DNA of 43,302 nt from an uncultured Erysipelotrichaceae bacterium (GCA_934699415.1 CAKUWO010000006.1:1-43302), one strand, 5' to 3'. Positions 31,545 to 40,297 are shown, counted from the first letter of the stretch. Numbers and translations: made by a program. Notes: generated from the letters alone by a model not told the origin.

Positions 31545-31922
31545 ATGTCTTTAAATTCGCAAGATAAAATCATGATTATTATTACTGCTATTGTGATTTT
31601 TATCGAACTCTTTATTTTTTATTTCAACAATGTTTCATCTAAAAGTGCTCAAATGCGCCGATATGCTTTAAATGGTGGGATCACTAAAGCTAAACGTGTA
31701 GCTGATAATGAATATCATTTCATTTATGAAGATAAAGAATATGTTATTAACGTTCCACAAGCTAATAATATTGAAAGTATTGAAGTATTCTTTAATGTCA
31801 ATAATCCAAGTCAAGCTTTAAGTCCAGTGATGGTCAATAAGAGTGCTAAAAGATTATTGGCTATATTGCCAGTATTACCAGTAATCATTTTAGTAATTGT
31901 ATATAAAATCATTTATCGATAA
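31545..31922 (+). CDS. Hypothetical membrane protein with two terminal spans
   Basis: The 125-residue protein has hydrophobic helices at each end (about 9-27 and 102-122) flanking a soluble middle of about 70 residues with predicted strands (HFIYEDKEYVINVP). Both termini would face the same side. I do not recognise a family. AGGAGG six bases before the ATG is one of the best ribosome sites in the window, so it is surely translated. It sits after a tRNA terminator and before the M18 aminopeptidase gene, which has its own -10. Confidence 0.8.
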   Translation: MSLNSQDKIMIIITAIVIFIELFIFYFNNVSSKSAQMRRYALNGGITKAKRVADNEYHFIYEDKEYVINVPQANNIESIEVFFNVNNPSQALSPVMVNKSAKRLLAILPVLPVIILVIVYKIIYR

Positions 31923-31928
31923 TTGCTA

Positions 31929-31934
31929 TATAAT
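31929..31934 (+). promoter_or_regulatory. -10 of the M18 aminopeptidase gene
   Basis: TATAAT is followed by AAAAGGAG and the ATG at 31958; here a leader with a ribosome site is present. Confidence 0.5.
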
Positions 31935-31957
31935 AGATTAATAGAAAAGGAGATTTT

Positions 31958-33328
31958 ATGAAAACAGTTTGGGAAAAATATAAAGATAGCTACAAGCCTA
32001 TCATGGATTTCGCTGAAGGATATAAATCTTTCATCACTTCCGCTAAAACCGAAAGAGAACAGGTAACTAATTCAATCGCTTTAGCAGAAAAATATGGTTA
32101 TAAAAACCTTGATACTGTTAAAGAAGTAAAAGCAGGTGACAAAGTATATATCAACAATCGTGGTAAATCACTTTGTTTATTTGTAATTGGTGAAAAGGAT
32201 ATCGAAGAAGGTTTAAATATCCTTGGTGCTCACGTTGATTCACCACGTATTGATATTAAACAAAATCCACTCTATGAAGATAATGGTATCTGTTTACTTG
32301 ATACTCATTATTATGGTGGAATTAAAAAATATCAGTGGGTTGCTCAACCAATGGCTTTACATGGTGTTGTATGCCTTAAAAATGGCCAGACAGTTGAAGT
32401 TTGCATTGGTGAAAAAGATGATGATCCAGTAGTTGGTATTACAGACCTTTTAATTCACTTAGCTGGTGATCAGATGAAAAAATCTGGCGCAACAGTAGTT
32501 GAAGGTGAAGATCTCAATGTAACTGTTGGCTCTATTCCATCATTTGAAAAAGAAGATGAAAAAGAACCAGTTAAGGCTAATATCTTAGCTTTATTAAAAG
32601 AAAAATATGGCATGGAAGAAGCCGATTTTGTATCTGCTGAACTTGAAATTGTTCCTGCTGGTAAAGCTAGAGACTATGGTTTGGATCGCTCAATGGTTAT
32701 GGCTTATGGTCAGGATGATAAGATTTGTGCTTATACATCATTAATGGCTATTTTAGAAATTGAAAAACCAGAAAGAACTTCTTGTTGCATTCTTGTAGAT
32801 AAAGAAGAAATTGGTTCCGTTGGTAATACTGGTATGGCTTCAAGATTCTTTGAAGATGCTGTTGCTGAATTACTTGTTAAAGCGGGAAATCTTTCTCCAC
32901 TTGCTTTACGTCACTGCTTCCGTAATTCTAAGATGTTATCAAGTGATGTTTCAGCAGGTTTTGATACTAACTATCCACAAGTATTTGAGCCAAAGAATGC
33001 TGCTTATTTAGGTAAAGGTATTGTCTTTAATAAATATACTGGTTCTAGAGGTAAAGGTGGTTGTAACGATGCTAATGCTGAATATATTGCTGAGCTTCGT
33101 CGTTGCTTAGATGATAATGGCATCATCTTCCAGACTGCTGAACTTGGTAAAGTAGATGTTGGCGGAGGCGGAACTATCGCTTATATTCTTGCTGGTCTTA
33201 ATATGGATGTTATTGATGCTGGTATTGCTGTATTAAATATGCATTCTTGCTATGAGTTATCATCAAAAGCTGATATTTATGAAGCATATTTAGCTTATAA
33301 AGCATTCTTAAAGGACATGGGTAAATAA
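31958..33328 (+). CDS. M18-family zinc aminopeptidase
   Basis: The 456-residue protein contains the M18 metal-site blocks: LGAHVDSPRIDIK (His and the following Asp), a central conserved Asp, DKEEIGSVGNTG (catalytic Glu pair), SSDVSAGFD and the late NMHSCYELSS His. HYYGGIKKYQW early in the chain is also typical. M18 enzymes are large tetrahedral dodecamers that remove acidic or neutral N-terminal residues from peptides in the cytosol. AAAAGGAG precedes the ATG. The next gene starts on the last base of its stop codon (TAATG). Confidence 0.95.
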   Translation: MKTVWEKYKDSYKPIMDFAEGYKSFITSAKTEREQVTNSIALAEKYGYKNLDTVKEVKAGDKVYINNRGKSLCLFVIGEKDIEEGLNILGAHVDSPRIDIKQNPLYEDNGICLLDTHYYGGIKKYQWVAQPMALHGVVCLKNGQTVEVCIGEKDDDPVVGITDLLIHLAGDQMKKSGATVVEGEDLNVTVGSIPSFEKEDEKEPVKANILALLKEKYGMEEADFVSAELEIVPAGKARDYGLDRSMVMAYGQDDKICAYTSLMAILEIEKPERTSCCILVDKEEIGSVGNTGMASRFFEDAVAELLVKAGNLSPLALRHCFRNSKMLSSDVSAGFDTNYPQVFEPKNAAYLGKGIVFNKYTGSRGKGGCNDANAEYIAELRRCLDDNGIIFQTAELGKVDVGGGGTIAYILAGLNMDVIDAGIAVLNMHSCYELSSKADIYEAYLAYKAFLKDMGK

Positions 33329-34428
33329 TGTTTGTCCACTATGAAGAATCAATTCTTTCTTCAATAGCTGCTTTACGCTCATATTATGGTTTAGCTTCTT
33401 CATATGAAGATGAAGTTAGATTCAAACAAATCTTAAACAATAAGAAGCCTAAAAAAGTATTCTTGATGTTAGTAGATGGTATGGGAGCTAATCTTGTTTC
33501 AAGAAAACTCGATAAAGATGCTTTTGTGAATAAATATATGTTATATAAGACACAAACAGTCTTTCCACCAACTACTACTGCTGCTACTACTGCTATCTTA
33601 AATGGCAAAGCACCATGTGAAAATGCTTGGCTTGGCTGGTCAATGTATTTTAAAGAAGTAGATGATGAAGTCATACCTTTCTTTGGTAAAGGTTTATATA
33701 GTGGTATTGATTATGGTAAAGATTTTGTAAAGAAATTATTACCTGTTACTGAAATCGTTGATGAATTGAATAAGAAAGGCATTAAAGCTTATAATCTTTA
33801 TCCATCATGGCGCGAAAATGGTTGTGATAGTTTTAAAGAAATGTGTGGAAGATTATTATCTTATTCTAATAGTGATGAATATGATTTCATCTATGCTTAT
33901 TGGGATAAGTATGATTCTTTAATGCATAAAGTAGGCCCTTCAGCTTTAGAAGCTGATCAATGCTTATTAGATATCAATGATAATCTAGAGAAGCTAAAAG
34001 ATGGTTTAAATGAAGATACAATGCTTATTGTGATTGCTGATCATGGTCAAGTTGACATTCATCGTAACTACAATTTAGCTAATAGTGAATATAAAGAATA
34101 TTTCCTTCATCGACCAGCAGTTGAGCCACGCGCTATGGCTTTCTATATTAAGGAAGATAAAAGAGAAGAATTCAGAACTAAATTCATTAATGAATTTGAA
34201 GATGATTATGTATTACTAAGTCAAAAAGAAGTATTGGATACTAAACTATTCGGTGATAAAGTTAATCATCCACGTTTAATAGAATTTATTGGCGATTATT
34301 TAGCAATAGCTAAAAGTGATCTTTGTCTTTCTTATAAAGAAGAAGGCGAAAGTTTTAAATTTAAAGGTCAGCATGCAGGAATGTGTGAGGATGAACTTTT
34401 AATTCCTTTTATTGTTTATATGAAATAG
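33328..34428 (+). CDS. Alkaline phosphatase-superfamily phosphodiesterase (NPP-like)
   Basis: The 366-residue protein follows the type I phosphodiesterase/nucleotide pyrophosphatase plan: metal Asp in VFLMLVDGMGANL, nucleophile Thr in TVFPPTTTAATTAILNG, YAYWDKYDSLMHKVG, IVIADHGQVD with the DHG metal motif, and a final His in FKGQHAGM. It should split phosphate mono- or diesters, with two zinc ions; the physiological substrate is unknown. No signal peptide is present, so it is cytoplasmic, unusual for this group. It overlaps the aminopeptidase stop by one base and is probably translationally coupled. Confidence 0.9.
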   Translation: MFVHYEESILSSIAALRSYYGLASSYEDEVRFKQILNNKKPKKVFLMLVDGMGANLVSRKLDKDAFVNKYMLYKTQTVFPPTTTAATTAILNGKAPCENAWLGWSMYFKEVDDEVIPFFGKGLYSGIDYGKDFVKKLLPVTEIVDELNKKGIKAYNLYPSWRENGCDSFKEMCGRLLSYSNSDEYDFIYAYWDKYDSLMHKVGPSALEADQCLLDINDNLEKLKDGLNEDTMLIVIADHGQVDIHRNYNLANSEYKEYFLHRPAVEPRAMAFYIKEDKREEFRTKFINEFEDDYVLLSQKEVLDTKLFGDKVNHPRLIEFIGDYLAIAKSDLCLSYKEEGESFKFKGQHAGMCEDELLIPFIVYMK

Positions 34429-34432
34429 TATT

Positions 34433-34462
34433 AAAAAGGATGTCTATTAAGGCATCCTTTTT
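34433..34462 (+). terminator. Terminator after the phosphodiesterase gene
   Basis: AAAAAGGATG (34433-34442) pairs with CATCCTTTTT (34453-34462). Confidence 0.9.
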
Positions 34463-34515
34463 CGTTGTATGATGTAAATAGATAAACATGTTAAACTTTA
34501 ATAGGAGGTATAAAC

Positions 34516-35007
34516 ATGGGAAAAATTGCTAAGTTTGTTGTCGCTAGTGCAGCTACTGCTATCGGAGCAGCTCTTGTTGCAAGTTCTATTTATGCACGTA
34601 AAGTAAATGAAGAAGAAACAAATAAACTTCATAATAAGGCAGAAGCTAATGAAGCTCTCGGTAGACCATTTGAAGAACCATCAAAGATGTTAGATGGTCT
34701 TGTTAAAAGAGGATATCGTATTGAACATAATCCAACAGTAGTAGAAGTAGTTTATACAGAAGCTGATTCTACGCTTGGAGTTCGTTTAAGAATTTCAGAT
34801 CAGATTGATATTAAGACTTTAAATGATGATCCTAATATTTATGAAAATGAAAGAGTTGTTGAAATTAATGGCTTAAGCGTAACTCTTAAAGGAGATGAAG
34901 GCGTATCTAATATTAGTTTTGTTAAAGATGGCTTTGCATATACCTTAGTATCTGACTTTGCAATGAGCGATGATGCAGCTGAATTAATCATCTCTTCAAT
35001 TGAATAA
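34516..35007 (+). CDS. Hypothetical membrane-anchored protein
   Basis: The 163-residue protein has an N-terminal hydrophobic helix (residues 5-25, Ala-rich) and a soluble domain (about 50-163). The end of that domain (VEINGLSVTLKGDEGVSN, then FAYTLVSDFAMSDDAAELIISSI) resembles the DUF4367 type found at the surface of many Bacillota proteins; this is a resemblance by eye only. TAGGAGG precedes the ATG. It stands alone between two terminators. Confidence 0.8.
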   Translation: MGKIAKFVVASAATAIGAALVASSIYARKVNEEETNKLHNKAEANEALGRPFEEPSKMLDGLVKRGYRIEHNPTVVEVVYTEADSTLGVRLRISDQIDIKTLNDDPNIYENERVVEINGLSVTLKGDEGVSNISFVKDGFAYTLVSDFAMSDDAAELIISSIE

Positions 35008-35012
35008 TAAAT

Positions 35013-35045
35013 AACCTTCAGTTTAAGGCTGAAGGTTTTATTTTA
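35013..35045 (+). terminator. Terminator after the membrane-anchored hypothetical gene
   Basis: AACCTTCAG (35013-35021) pairs with CTGAAGGTT (35029-35037), then TTATTTTA. Confidence 0.85.
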
Positions 35046-35069
35046 GATAAATTATTAGATTTAGATAAA

Positions 35070-35093
35070 ATAAAAACCGTATAATTACGGTTA
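35070..35093 (-). terminator. Terminator of tRNA-Leu
   Basis: On the minus strand AACCGT and ACGGTT form a 6-bp stem (35075-35080 with 35087-35092), followed by TTTATTTTA. Confidence 0.75.
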
Positions 35094-35105
35094 ATGTTTA
35101 ATTAA

Positions 35106-35190
35106 TGGTGCACCAAACAAGATTTGAACTTGCACGAGTCGCCCCACACGCCCCTCAAGCGTGCGCGTCTACCAATTCCGCCATTGGTGC
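35106..35190 (-). tRNA. tRNA-Leu (GAG)
   Basis: An 85-base class II tRNA: acceptor GCACCAA/TTGGTGC, anticodon loop TTGAGGG in stem CACGC/GCGTG, long variable arm, encoded CCA. Confidence 0.95.
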
Positions 35191-35202
35191 ACTGCACTAT
35201 TT

Positions 35203-35231
35203 ATGATATACAACTTGTAAACGCATGTCAA
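35203..35231 (-). promoter_or_regulatory. tRNA-Leu promoter
   Basis: On the minus strand a consensus TTGACA (35226-35231) is followed after 17 bases by TATCAT (35203-35208), ending shortly before the tRNA. Confidence 0.85.
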
Positions 35232-35243
35232 CATGAATATAAT
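35215..35243 (+). promoter_or_regulatory. bipA promoter, leaderless layout, intertwined with the tRNA-Leu promoter
   Basis: TTGTAA (35215-35220), 17 bases, then TATAAT (35238-35243), which ends seven bases before the ATG at 35251. The -35 lies inside the spacer of the opposing tRNA-Leu promoter. Confidence 0.7.
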
Positions 35244-35250
35244 AAAAAAT

Positions 35251-37083
35251 ATGAAATTTGAGAAGATGATTAACGTAGCGGTAATCGCCCATGTCGATGC
35301 CGGAAAAAGTACACTAGTCGACGCTTTCTTATCACAGTCACATGTTTTTGGAGCACATGAAGAAGTGGAAGAACGCGTTATGGACTCTAACGATTTAGAA
35401 CGTGAAAGAGGAATTACGATTTATTCTAAAAACTGTTCTGTAAGATATAAGGACTATAAGATTAATATCGTAGATACTCCAGGTCATGCTGATTTCTCAT
35501 CAGAAGTAGAACGTATTATTAAGACAGTTGATACTGTTATTCTTTTAGTTGACTCAGCTGAAGGACCAATGCCTCAGACTCGTTTCGTATTAAAGAAATC
35601 ACTTGAACAGGGTTTACGTCCAATTCTTTTAATCAATAAGATTGATAAACGTGATGCAAGACCTGATGAAGTAATTGATGAAGTATATGATTTATTCTTA
35701 GATCTTGATGCTAATGAAGAACAGCTTGATTTCCCTATTCTTTATGGTATCGCAAGAGAAGGCATTGTTCGTTATAGTATTGATGATACAAATACTGATA
35801 TTGCACCATTATTTGAAACTATTATTAAACATACTGAACCATATCCTGATTTAACAGGTGAACCAGCTAAGATGCAGGTATCAGCTTTAGCATATGATGA
35901 TTATATCGGCCGTATTGGTATTGGCAGAATATATGGCGGTATTATTAAGGCTAATACTAACTATACAGTTGTAAATAACCTTGGTAAGAAAGAAAATCGT
36001 AAAGTTGTTAATCTTTATAACTATCAAGGTTTAAAGAAGACAACCATTAGCGAAGCACAGTGTGGTGATATTGTATTAATTAGTGGTATCGACAACATTG
36101 AGATTGGTGATACTGTTGGTGATGCAGGCATTTTACCAATGCCACAAATTACTATTGAAGAGCCTACAATGTCGATGAACTTCATGGTTAATACTTCACC
36201 ATTCCAAGGTAAAGATGGTAAATATGTAACTTCACGTAACATTCGTGAGCGTCTTGAAAAAGAACTTGAAGTTAACGTTGGTTTACGTGTTGAAGATACT
36301 GAAACTACTGATACTTTCAAAGTTTCAGGACGTGGTGAATTACACCTTTCTGTCCTTCTTGAAAATATGCGCCGTGAAGGATATGAAGTAGGTGTATCAA
36401 GACCGGAAGTTATCTTTAAACGTATTGAAGGCAAATTATGTGAACCTATTGAAGAAGTTGTTGCATCAGTACCTAATGATTATAGTGGTTCTGTCATCAA
36501 TATGCTTAATTTACGTAAAGGCCAAATGATTGATATTCAAGATGAAGGTAGTTATACCAAGATTATCTATCATGCAGCTACACGTGCTCTTTTAGGTTTC
36601 CGCTCAGAATTTATCAATACTACTAAGGGCGAAGGTATCCTTGTAAGACGTTTTATTGAATATGCTCCATATATTGGTGAGGTTCCTGAAAGAGAAAATG
36701 GTGCTCTTATTTCTACTGATACTGGTAAATGTATGACATATGCTTTATGGAATATTCAAGATCGTGGACAATTATTTGTATCTCCACAGGATGAAGTTTA
36801 TGAAGGTATGATTGTTGGTGTATCAAGTAAAAACCAAGATATCGAAGTTAACCCTTTAAAGAATAAGAAAATGACAGCAGTTAGATCTACTGGTAACGAT
36901 GAAGCAATGAAACTTGTTCCTGCTAAGATTTTCTCTCTTGAAGAAGCTCTTGAATTTATCAATGATGATGAACTAGTAGAAGTTACCCCTCATTTCATTC
37001 GCATTCGTAAACGTTATTTAACAAATCTCGAACGTCGTAAGCATTTACGCTCTGTTCGTGCAGCTGAAGATGAGAACGCTTAA
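35251..37083 (+). CDS. bipA: Translational GTPase BipA/TypA
   Basis: The roughly 610-residue protein has a translation-factor GTPase domain with G1 AHVDAGKST, switch II DTPGHADFSSEVE and G4 NKIDKRDA, then domain II, EF-G-like domains (SGRGELHLSVLLENMRREG, the BipA/EF-G block) and the BipA C-terminal domain ending IRIRKRYLTNLERRKHLR. BipA binds the ribosome and helps 50S assembly and growth under stress. Three ATGs are possible (35233, 35251 and 35266); 35251 is chosen because a well-formed promoter ends seven bases before it, and the first would lie upstream of the -10. No ribosome site is seen for any. A small membrane protein gene overlaps its 3' end. Confidence 0.96.
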   Translation: MKFEKMINVAVIAHVDAGKSTLVDAFLSQSHVFGAHEEVEERVMDSNDLERERGITIYSKNCSVRYKDYKINIVDTPGHADFSSEVERIIKTVDTVILLVDSAEGPMPQTRFVLKKSLEQGLRPILLINKIDKRDARPDEVIDEVYDLFLDLDANEEQLDFPILYGIAREGIVRYSIDDTNTDIAPLFETIIKHTEPYPDLTGEPAKMQVSALAYDDYIGRIGIGRIYGGIIKANTNYTVVNNLGKKENRKVVNLYNYQGLKKTTISEAQCGDIVLISGIDNIEIGDTVGDAGILPMPQITIEEPTMSMNFMVNTSPFQGKDGKYVTSRNIRERLEKELEVNVGLRVEDTETTDTFKVSGRGELHLSVLLENMRREGYEVGVSRPEVIFKRIEGKLCEPIEEVVASVPNDYSGSVINMLNLRKGQMIDIQDEGSYTKIIYHAATRALLGFRSEFINTTKGEGILVRRFIEYAPYIGEVPERENGALISTDTGKCMTYALWNIQDRGQLFVSPQDEVYEGMIVGVSSKNQDIEVNPLKNKKMTAVRSTGNDEAMKLVPAKIFSLEEALEFINDDELVEVTPHFIRIRKRYLTNLERRKHLRSVRAAEDENA

Positions 37084-37420
37084 TAACTTCTTTATTCCAG
37101 TAGGAATAATGCTTGCATTAGCCTTATTCTTACGCTATTTAACAGGTTATTTAACAGGCCAATTAGGATTAATAATCTTAGTACTTATTAGAGCAATATT
37201 ATTATTCTGCTTTGGTTTATCACTTAATATCGCTAAACATAAACGATATGAAACTTGGGTTAGAAAAGTATTTATTTCCTTTATTATGATTTTCTTTGTG
37301 GTATGGGAAATGGGATATATTATGATTCCGCAACTCAAGAATTTCTTCAATATGCTTGGCTTTAATGGTTTAATCGTCTATCTTTTATATATTTATTGCG
37401 GTTGGTCATTCTTTGACTAA
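37070..37420 (+). CDS. Hypothetical four-span membrane protein
   Basis: The 116-residue product has about four hydrophobic helices (residues 4-20, 26-50, 62-84 and 95-113) joined by short Lys/Arg-containing loops (NIAKHKRYETWVRK). No family recognised. The ATG at 37070 lies inside the end of bipA, with a 14-base overlap; a GTG at 37058 is an alternative. The overlap suggests coupled translation with bipA. No terminator hairpin was seen downstream on this strand. Confidence 0.7.
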   Translation: MRTLNNFFIPVGIMLALALFLRYLTGYLTGQLGLIILVLIRAILLFCFGLSLNIAKHKRYETWVRKVFISFIMIFFVVWEMGYIMIPQLKNFFNMLGFNGLIVYLLYIYCGWSFFD

Positions 37421-37439
37421 TCGCTTTTTATTTTTAGAT

Positions 37440-37467
37440 AAAAAAAGACTTCGTTATTAACGAAGTC
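37440..37467 (-). terminator. Terminator of the glycosyltransferase gene
   Basis: On the minus strand GACTTCGTT and AACGAAGTC form a 9-bp stem overlapping the stop codon, followed by TTTTTTT. Confidence 0.9.
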
Positions 37468-38758
37468 AGATTGCGCGTTTAGTAGTTTTACTTAATTCAG
37501 TTGTCGTATGATGTGAAATAGGTGTCCACTGTACTGGCTTAAATAATGCAACAATAGTAATTGGAACATATGAGAATAAGAATAATGGGAACAAAGGTAA
37601 GTATTTAACTTTTTCAAATGATGTAGCTTTAATATTGTTCCATTCGGATAAAACAGTAATAAGAGCCATCATGAAGAACAGCAAGTAATAAACACCAATA
37701 TTTACCATGATGAATTCACGCATACGATCTTGAATTAAGTGAGCAGTATGTAAGGGCATGGTACATGATGCAAAAGCAGCAAAACCAGAAATAATAATAA
37801 GAGCGATAGTAAGTAAGGTGCATGGAGCTACTGTCATAATGACATCATAGATTCCAAAACGGTTATTTCCTTTTTTAAGAACACCAGTTGCGAGGTCTTT
37901 ACCATATTTAGCATTAATTTGGAAGAAACCTTTAGACCAACGTAAACGTTGTTTCCAAGACTGTGAGAATTCTTCAGGCTGTTCATCATAGAGAACAGCT
38001 TTATTACAATAACCAATCTTTTTACCTTTAAGAGCACAATTTACCGAGAATTCAATATCTTCAGTAAGTAAGTGATATGGCCATCCACCATTTTCTTTCA
38101 TAAGTTTTCCTGAAACCAAGAAACCAGTTCCAGAAATCATACATGTTGTGCCGAGGTCAAATCTTGCAGCATTGACAAGTCTTGCTTCATGTAAGAACCA
38201 TACAGAATAACCATAAGTTAACCAGTTGGCACAGAAATTTTTTGAATTGCGGTAACTTGTAAGAGCGTCATATTTTCCAGTATGGAAAGTATTGTTCATT
38301 TCTTTTAAGAAATCAGGATCTACGATATTGTCAGCATCGAATACGAGATATCCATCATAGATATCACCATAATCTCTTTGAATTGACCAATAGAGATCAT
38401 TTAAGGCATAGCCTTTACCAACTTTATCAAGATTGAAGCGACGGTAAGCATGAACACCTTTTTCGATGGCAGTCTGATAGGTGTTATCTTCACTGTTGTC
38501 AGCTAAGACAAATATGTCATAGTTTTCTTTTGGATAATTTTGCTGAAGTAATGAATCAAGCAATTCACCGATAACATTTCCTTCGTTTCTGGCACTAATC
38601 ATAATGGCATAACGGAGATTTTTATCAGCGGTAATGCTTTTATCTTTCTTTTTATTCAGCAGGCCGATGACGATATAGATTGATTGATAAAAGTATAAAA
38701 TTGTTAATAAAATAAACAAAGCACCATTTATCCAATCAAACATTTGAATCCATTTCAT
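37466..38758 (-). CDS. Membrane glycosyltransferase, family 2
   Basis: The 430-residue protein has a membrane segment at the start (about 13-33), a cytosolic GT-A domain and three membrane segments at the end (about 305-420). The GT2 landmarks are ISARNEGNVIGELLDSL, FVLADNSEDNT, the DxD-like VFDADNIVD, the acceptor-site base TED in LLTEDIEFS and QRLRWSKGF, which corresponds to the QxxRW motif of processive enzymes such as hyaluronan or chitin-oligosaccharide synthases. It thus probably extends a beta-linked polysaccharide or glycolipid; the sugar is unknown and no partner genes are adjacent. AAAGGAC precedes the ATG, with a leader of over 40 bases containing a small hairpin. Confidence 0.9.
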   Translation of the reverse strand: MKWIQMFDWINGALFILLTILYFYQSIYIVIGLLNKKKDKSITADKNLRYAIMISARNEGNVIGELLDSLLQQNYPKENYDIFVLADNSEDNTYQTAIEKGVHAYRRFNLDKVGKGYALNDLYWSIQRDYGDIYDGYLVFDADNIVDPDFLKEMNNTFHTGKYDALTSYRNSKNFCANWLTYGYSVWFLHEARLVNAARFDLGTTCMISGTGFLVSGKLMKENGGWPYHLLTEDIEFSVNCALKGKKIGYCNKAVLYDEQPEEFSQSWKQRLRWSKGFFQINAKYGKDLATGVLKKGNNRFGIYDVIMTVAPCTLLTIALIIISGFAAFASCTMPLHTAHLIQDRMREFIMVNIGVYYLLFFMMALITVLSEWNNIKATSFEKVKYLPLFPLFLFSYVPITIVALFKPVQWTPISHHTTTELSKTTKRAI

Positions 38759-38787
38759 TTGACGTGTCCTTTCTTAAATGAGGCTAT

Positions 38788-38805
38788 GTGCACTTTCGTG
38801 CAACT
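38788..38805 (-). other. Small hairpin in the glycosyltransferase leader
   Basis: On the minus strand TTGCAC-GAAA-GTGCA forms a 5-bp stem with a GNRA-type tetraloop about 35 bases before the ATG. Role unknown; it may stabilise the mRNA. Confidence 0.4.
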
Positions 38806-38863
38806 TATTTTAAGGCTTTTATTTATATAATTCCAGTGTTTTTTAAATGTAAGGGATTACATA

Positions 38864-38889
38864 ATAAAAATAACCTTAAAAGGTTATTT
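38864..38889 (-). terminator. Terminator of folT
   Basis: On the minus strand AATAACCTT and AAGGTTATT form a 9-bp stem that overlaps the stop codon, followed by TTTATTA. Confidence 0.85.
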
Positions 38890-39399
38890 TTTAGCAGTTA
38901 TTTGTTTATCTAGAAGAGGCTTTAAAGCTTTATAGAAGAGATAAAATAATAAAGCTTCAAGTGGACATAAGATAATATTTTTAAAGAATGAACGCGCTAA
39001 GTAATAATAATATCCTTTAGAGAATAGGATAGCACTCCATAATGAGTTCAATAAGATATTAGCTAAGATATTAGTTGTTAATTTAGTAAGGAGTACACGA
39101 GGATAAGTAATTTCTTTATTATGTAAACCAATATAATAAATTGTAAGGCCTACAAGAGCAGTTAAAGTATATCCTGGAAAGAATGATCCATGTGGAAATA
39201 AGAAGAAGCCTAATAAATCTTCCACAATTGCATAGATGGCAACAATTGGATATTCAAATAAGGTTGCTACTAACATCGTAATAAAGAAAGTAAAATAAAT
39301 ATTAAGATTATTGCCTAAAGGGATATAAATAGACTCCAAGACAATATTTAAAGCCATAAAGATAGCTAGTAATGCTAAATCACGCGTTTTTTTAATCAT
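38884..39399 (-). CDS. folT: ECF transporter substrate-binding (S) component, folate type
   Basis: The 171-residue membrane protein has about six segments and FolT-like blocks: LALLAIFMALNIVLE, IYIPLG, SFFPGYTLTALVGLTIYYIGL and NILLNSLWSAILF...RSFFKNIILCPLEALL. FolT captures folate and works with the shared EcfA-EcfA'-EcfT module, which is encoded elsewhere. Another vitamin cannot be ruled out, because S components are diverse. ATG at 39399 has no ribosome site; TGCTATAAT lies six bases upstream. It diverges from the TrhP operon across 43 bases. Confidence 0.87.
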   Translation of the reverse strand: MIKKTRDLALLAIFMALNIVLESIYIPLGNNLNIYFTFFITMLVATLFEYPIVAIYAIVEDLLGFFLFPHGSFFPGYTLTALVGLTIYYIGLHNKEITYPRVLLTKLTTNILANILLNSLWSAILFSKGYYYYLARSFFKNIILCPLEALLFYLFYKALKPLLDKQITAKK

Positions 39400-39405
39400 G
39401 CGGTA

Positions 39406-39414
39406 ATTATAGCA
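39406..39414 (-). promoter_or_regulatory. Extended -10 of folT, leaderless layout
   Basis: TGCTATAAT on the minus strand, a perfect extended -10, ends six bases before the ATG. Confidence 0.7.
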
Positions 39415-39427
39415 CAGATTTTATTTG

Positions 39428-39436
39428 TGATAGAAT
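39428..39436 (+). promoter_or_regulatory. Extended -10 of the TrhP/SPOUT operon, leaderless layout
   Basis: TGATAGAAT ends six bases before the ATG at 39443; GGTTAC lies between. Confidence 0.65.
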
Positions 39437-39442
39437 GGTTAC

Positions 39443-40297
39443 ATGAAAATGATTGTAAGCATAAATTCGGGTGCTGACCCAAGAAGAATACTTGAAAAAG
39501 CTGATGGTATTTTGATAGGTACAGCTTATTCACTTTTAGAAAAAAGAAATGAGAACGAGATTAGAGAATTAGCTTCCTTAGCTCATGAAATGCATAAAAA
39601 AATCTATTTAGCAACTGATGATGTTATCCACGAAAGAGAATTAGCTAACTTTGAAACCTTTATTAATGAAATCAATGATATGGTTGATGGTTATGTCATT
39701 GGAGATTTAGGGGCTTTAATGCTTCTTAAGAATAAAGGTAAAGAATTATTCTTTGATGCTGGAACCTTATTATCTAATAGTTTAGATGCAACATTCTTCC
39801 GTTTGAATGGTGCTCATCCAATTGCTGCACGTGAATTGACAATTGAAGAGATTGTTAAAATGAGTGAAGAAAATAAAGGGGATATTTCCTTATTCTTAAT
39901 CGGAAGAATAGTGCAAGCAGTAAGCAATCGTTATTATCTTTCTGCTTACTTTGAAAAAACAGGCATAGATAAAGATCCAAAAGCTAAAAAGTATTTTATT
40001 AAAGAAGAAAATCGTAATGAGTTGATGCCAATTGTTGAAAGTGAACGTGGCAGTAGAATCTTAACTGGCGAAATTGTATTGGCTTTAAAAGAGTTAGCTA
40101 TGTTGAAGGATAGAATCAATTCTTTATTCATTAATGGTGATACTTTAAATAATGATTTACTTTATGATTTAGTGGATGTTGTTTCTGATTTAGATGCAAC
40201 AAATGCAGCTATTAGCGAAACTAGAATTCAACAACGTTATCCAAATGAAATATTTGGACACGGCTATTTATATAAGAAGACAAATATTACACGATGA
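39443..40297 (+). CDS. U32-family protein, TrhP1/YrrN-like
   Basis: The 284-residue protein resembles the shorter member of the U32 pair (YrrN in Bacillus): a TIM-barrel-like beginning (IVSINSGADPRRILEKADGI), DGYVIGDLGALMLLKNK, RELTIEEIVKM and a C-terminal ERGSRILTGEIVLALKEL. Members of this pair are needed for prephenate-dependent 5-hydroxyuridine formation at position 34 of tRNA. It lacks the Cys cluster found in the partner. It overlaps the next U32 gene by four bases (ATGA). The mRNA seems leaderless. Confidence 0.82.
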   Translation: MKMIVSINSGADPRRILEKADGILIGTAYSLLEKRNENEIRELASLAHEMHKKIYLATDDVIHERELANFETFINEINDMVDGYVIGDLGALMLLKNKGKELFFDAGTLLSNSLDATFFRLNGAHPIAARELTIEEIVKMSEENKGDISLFLIGRIVQAVSNRYYLSAYFEKTGIDKDPKAKKYFIKEENRNELMPIVESERGSRILTGEIVLALKELAMLKDRINSLFINGDTLNNDLLYDLVDVVSDLDATNAAISETRIQQRYPNEIFGHGYLYKKTNITR

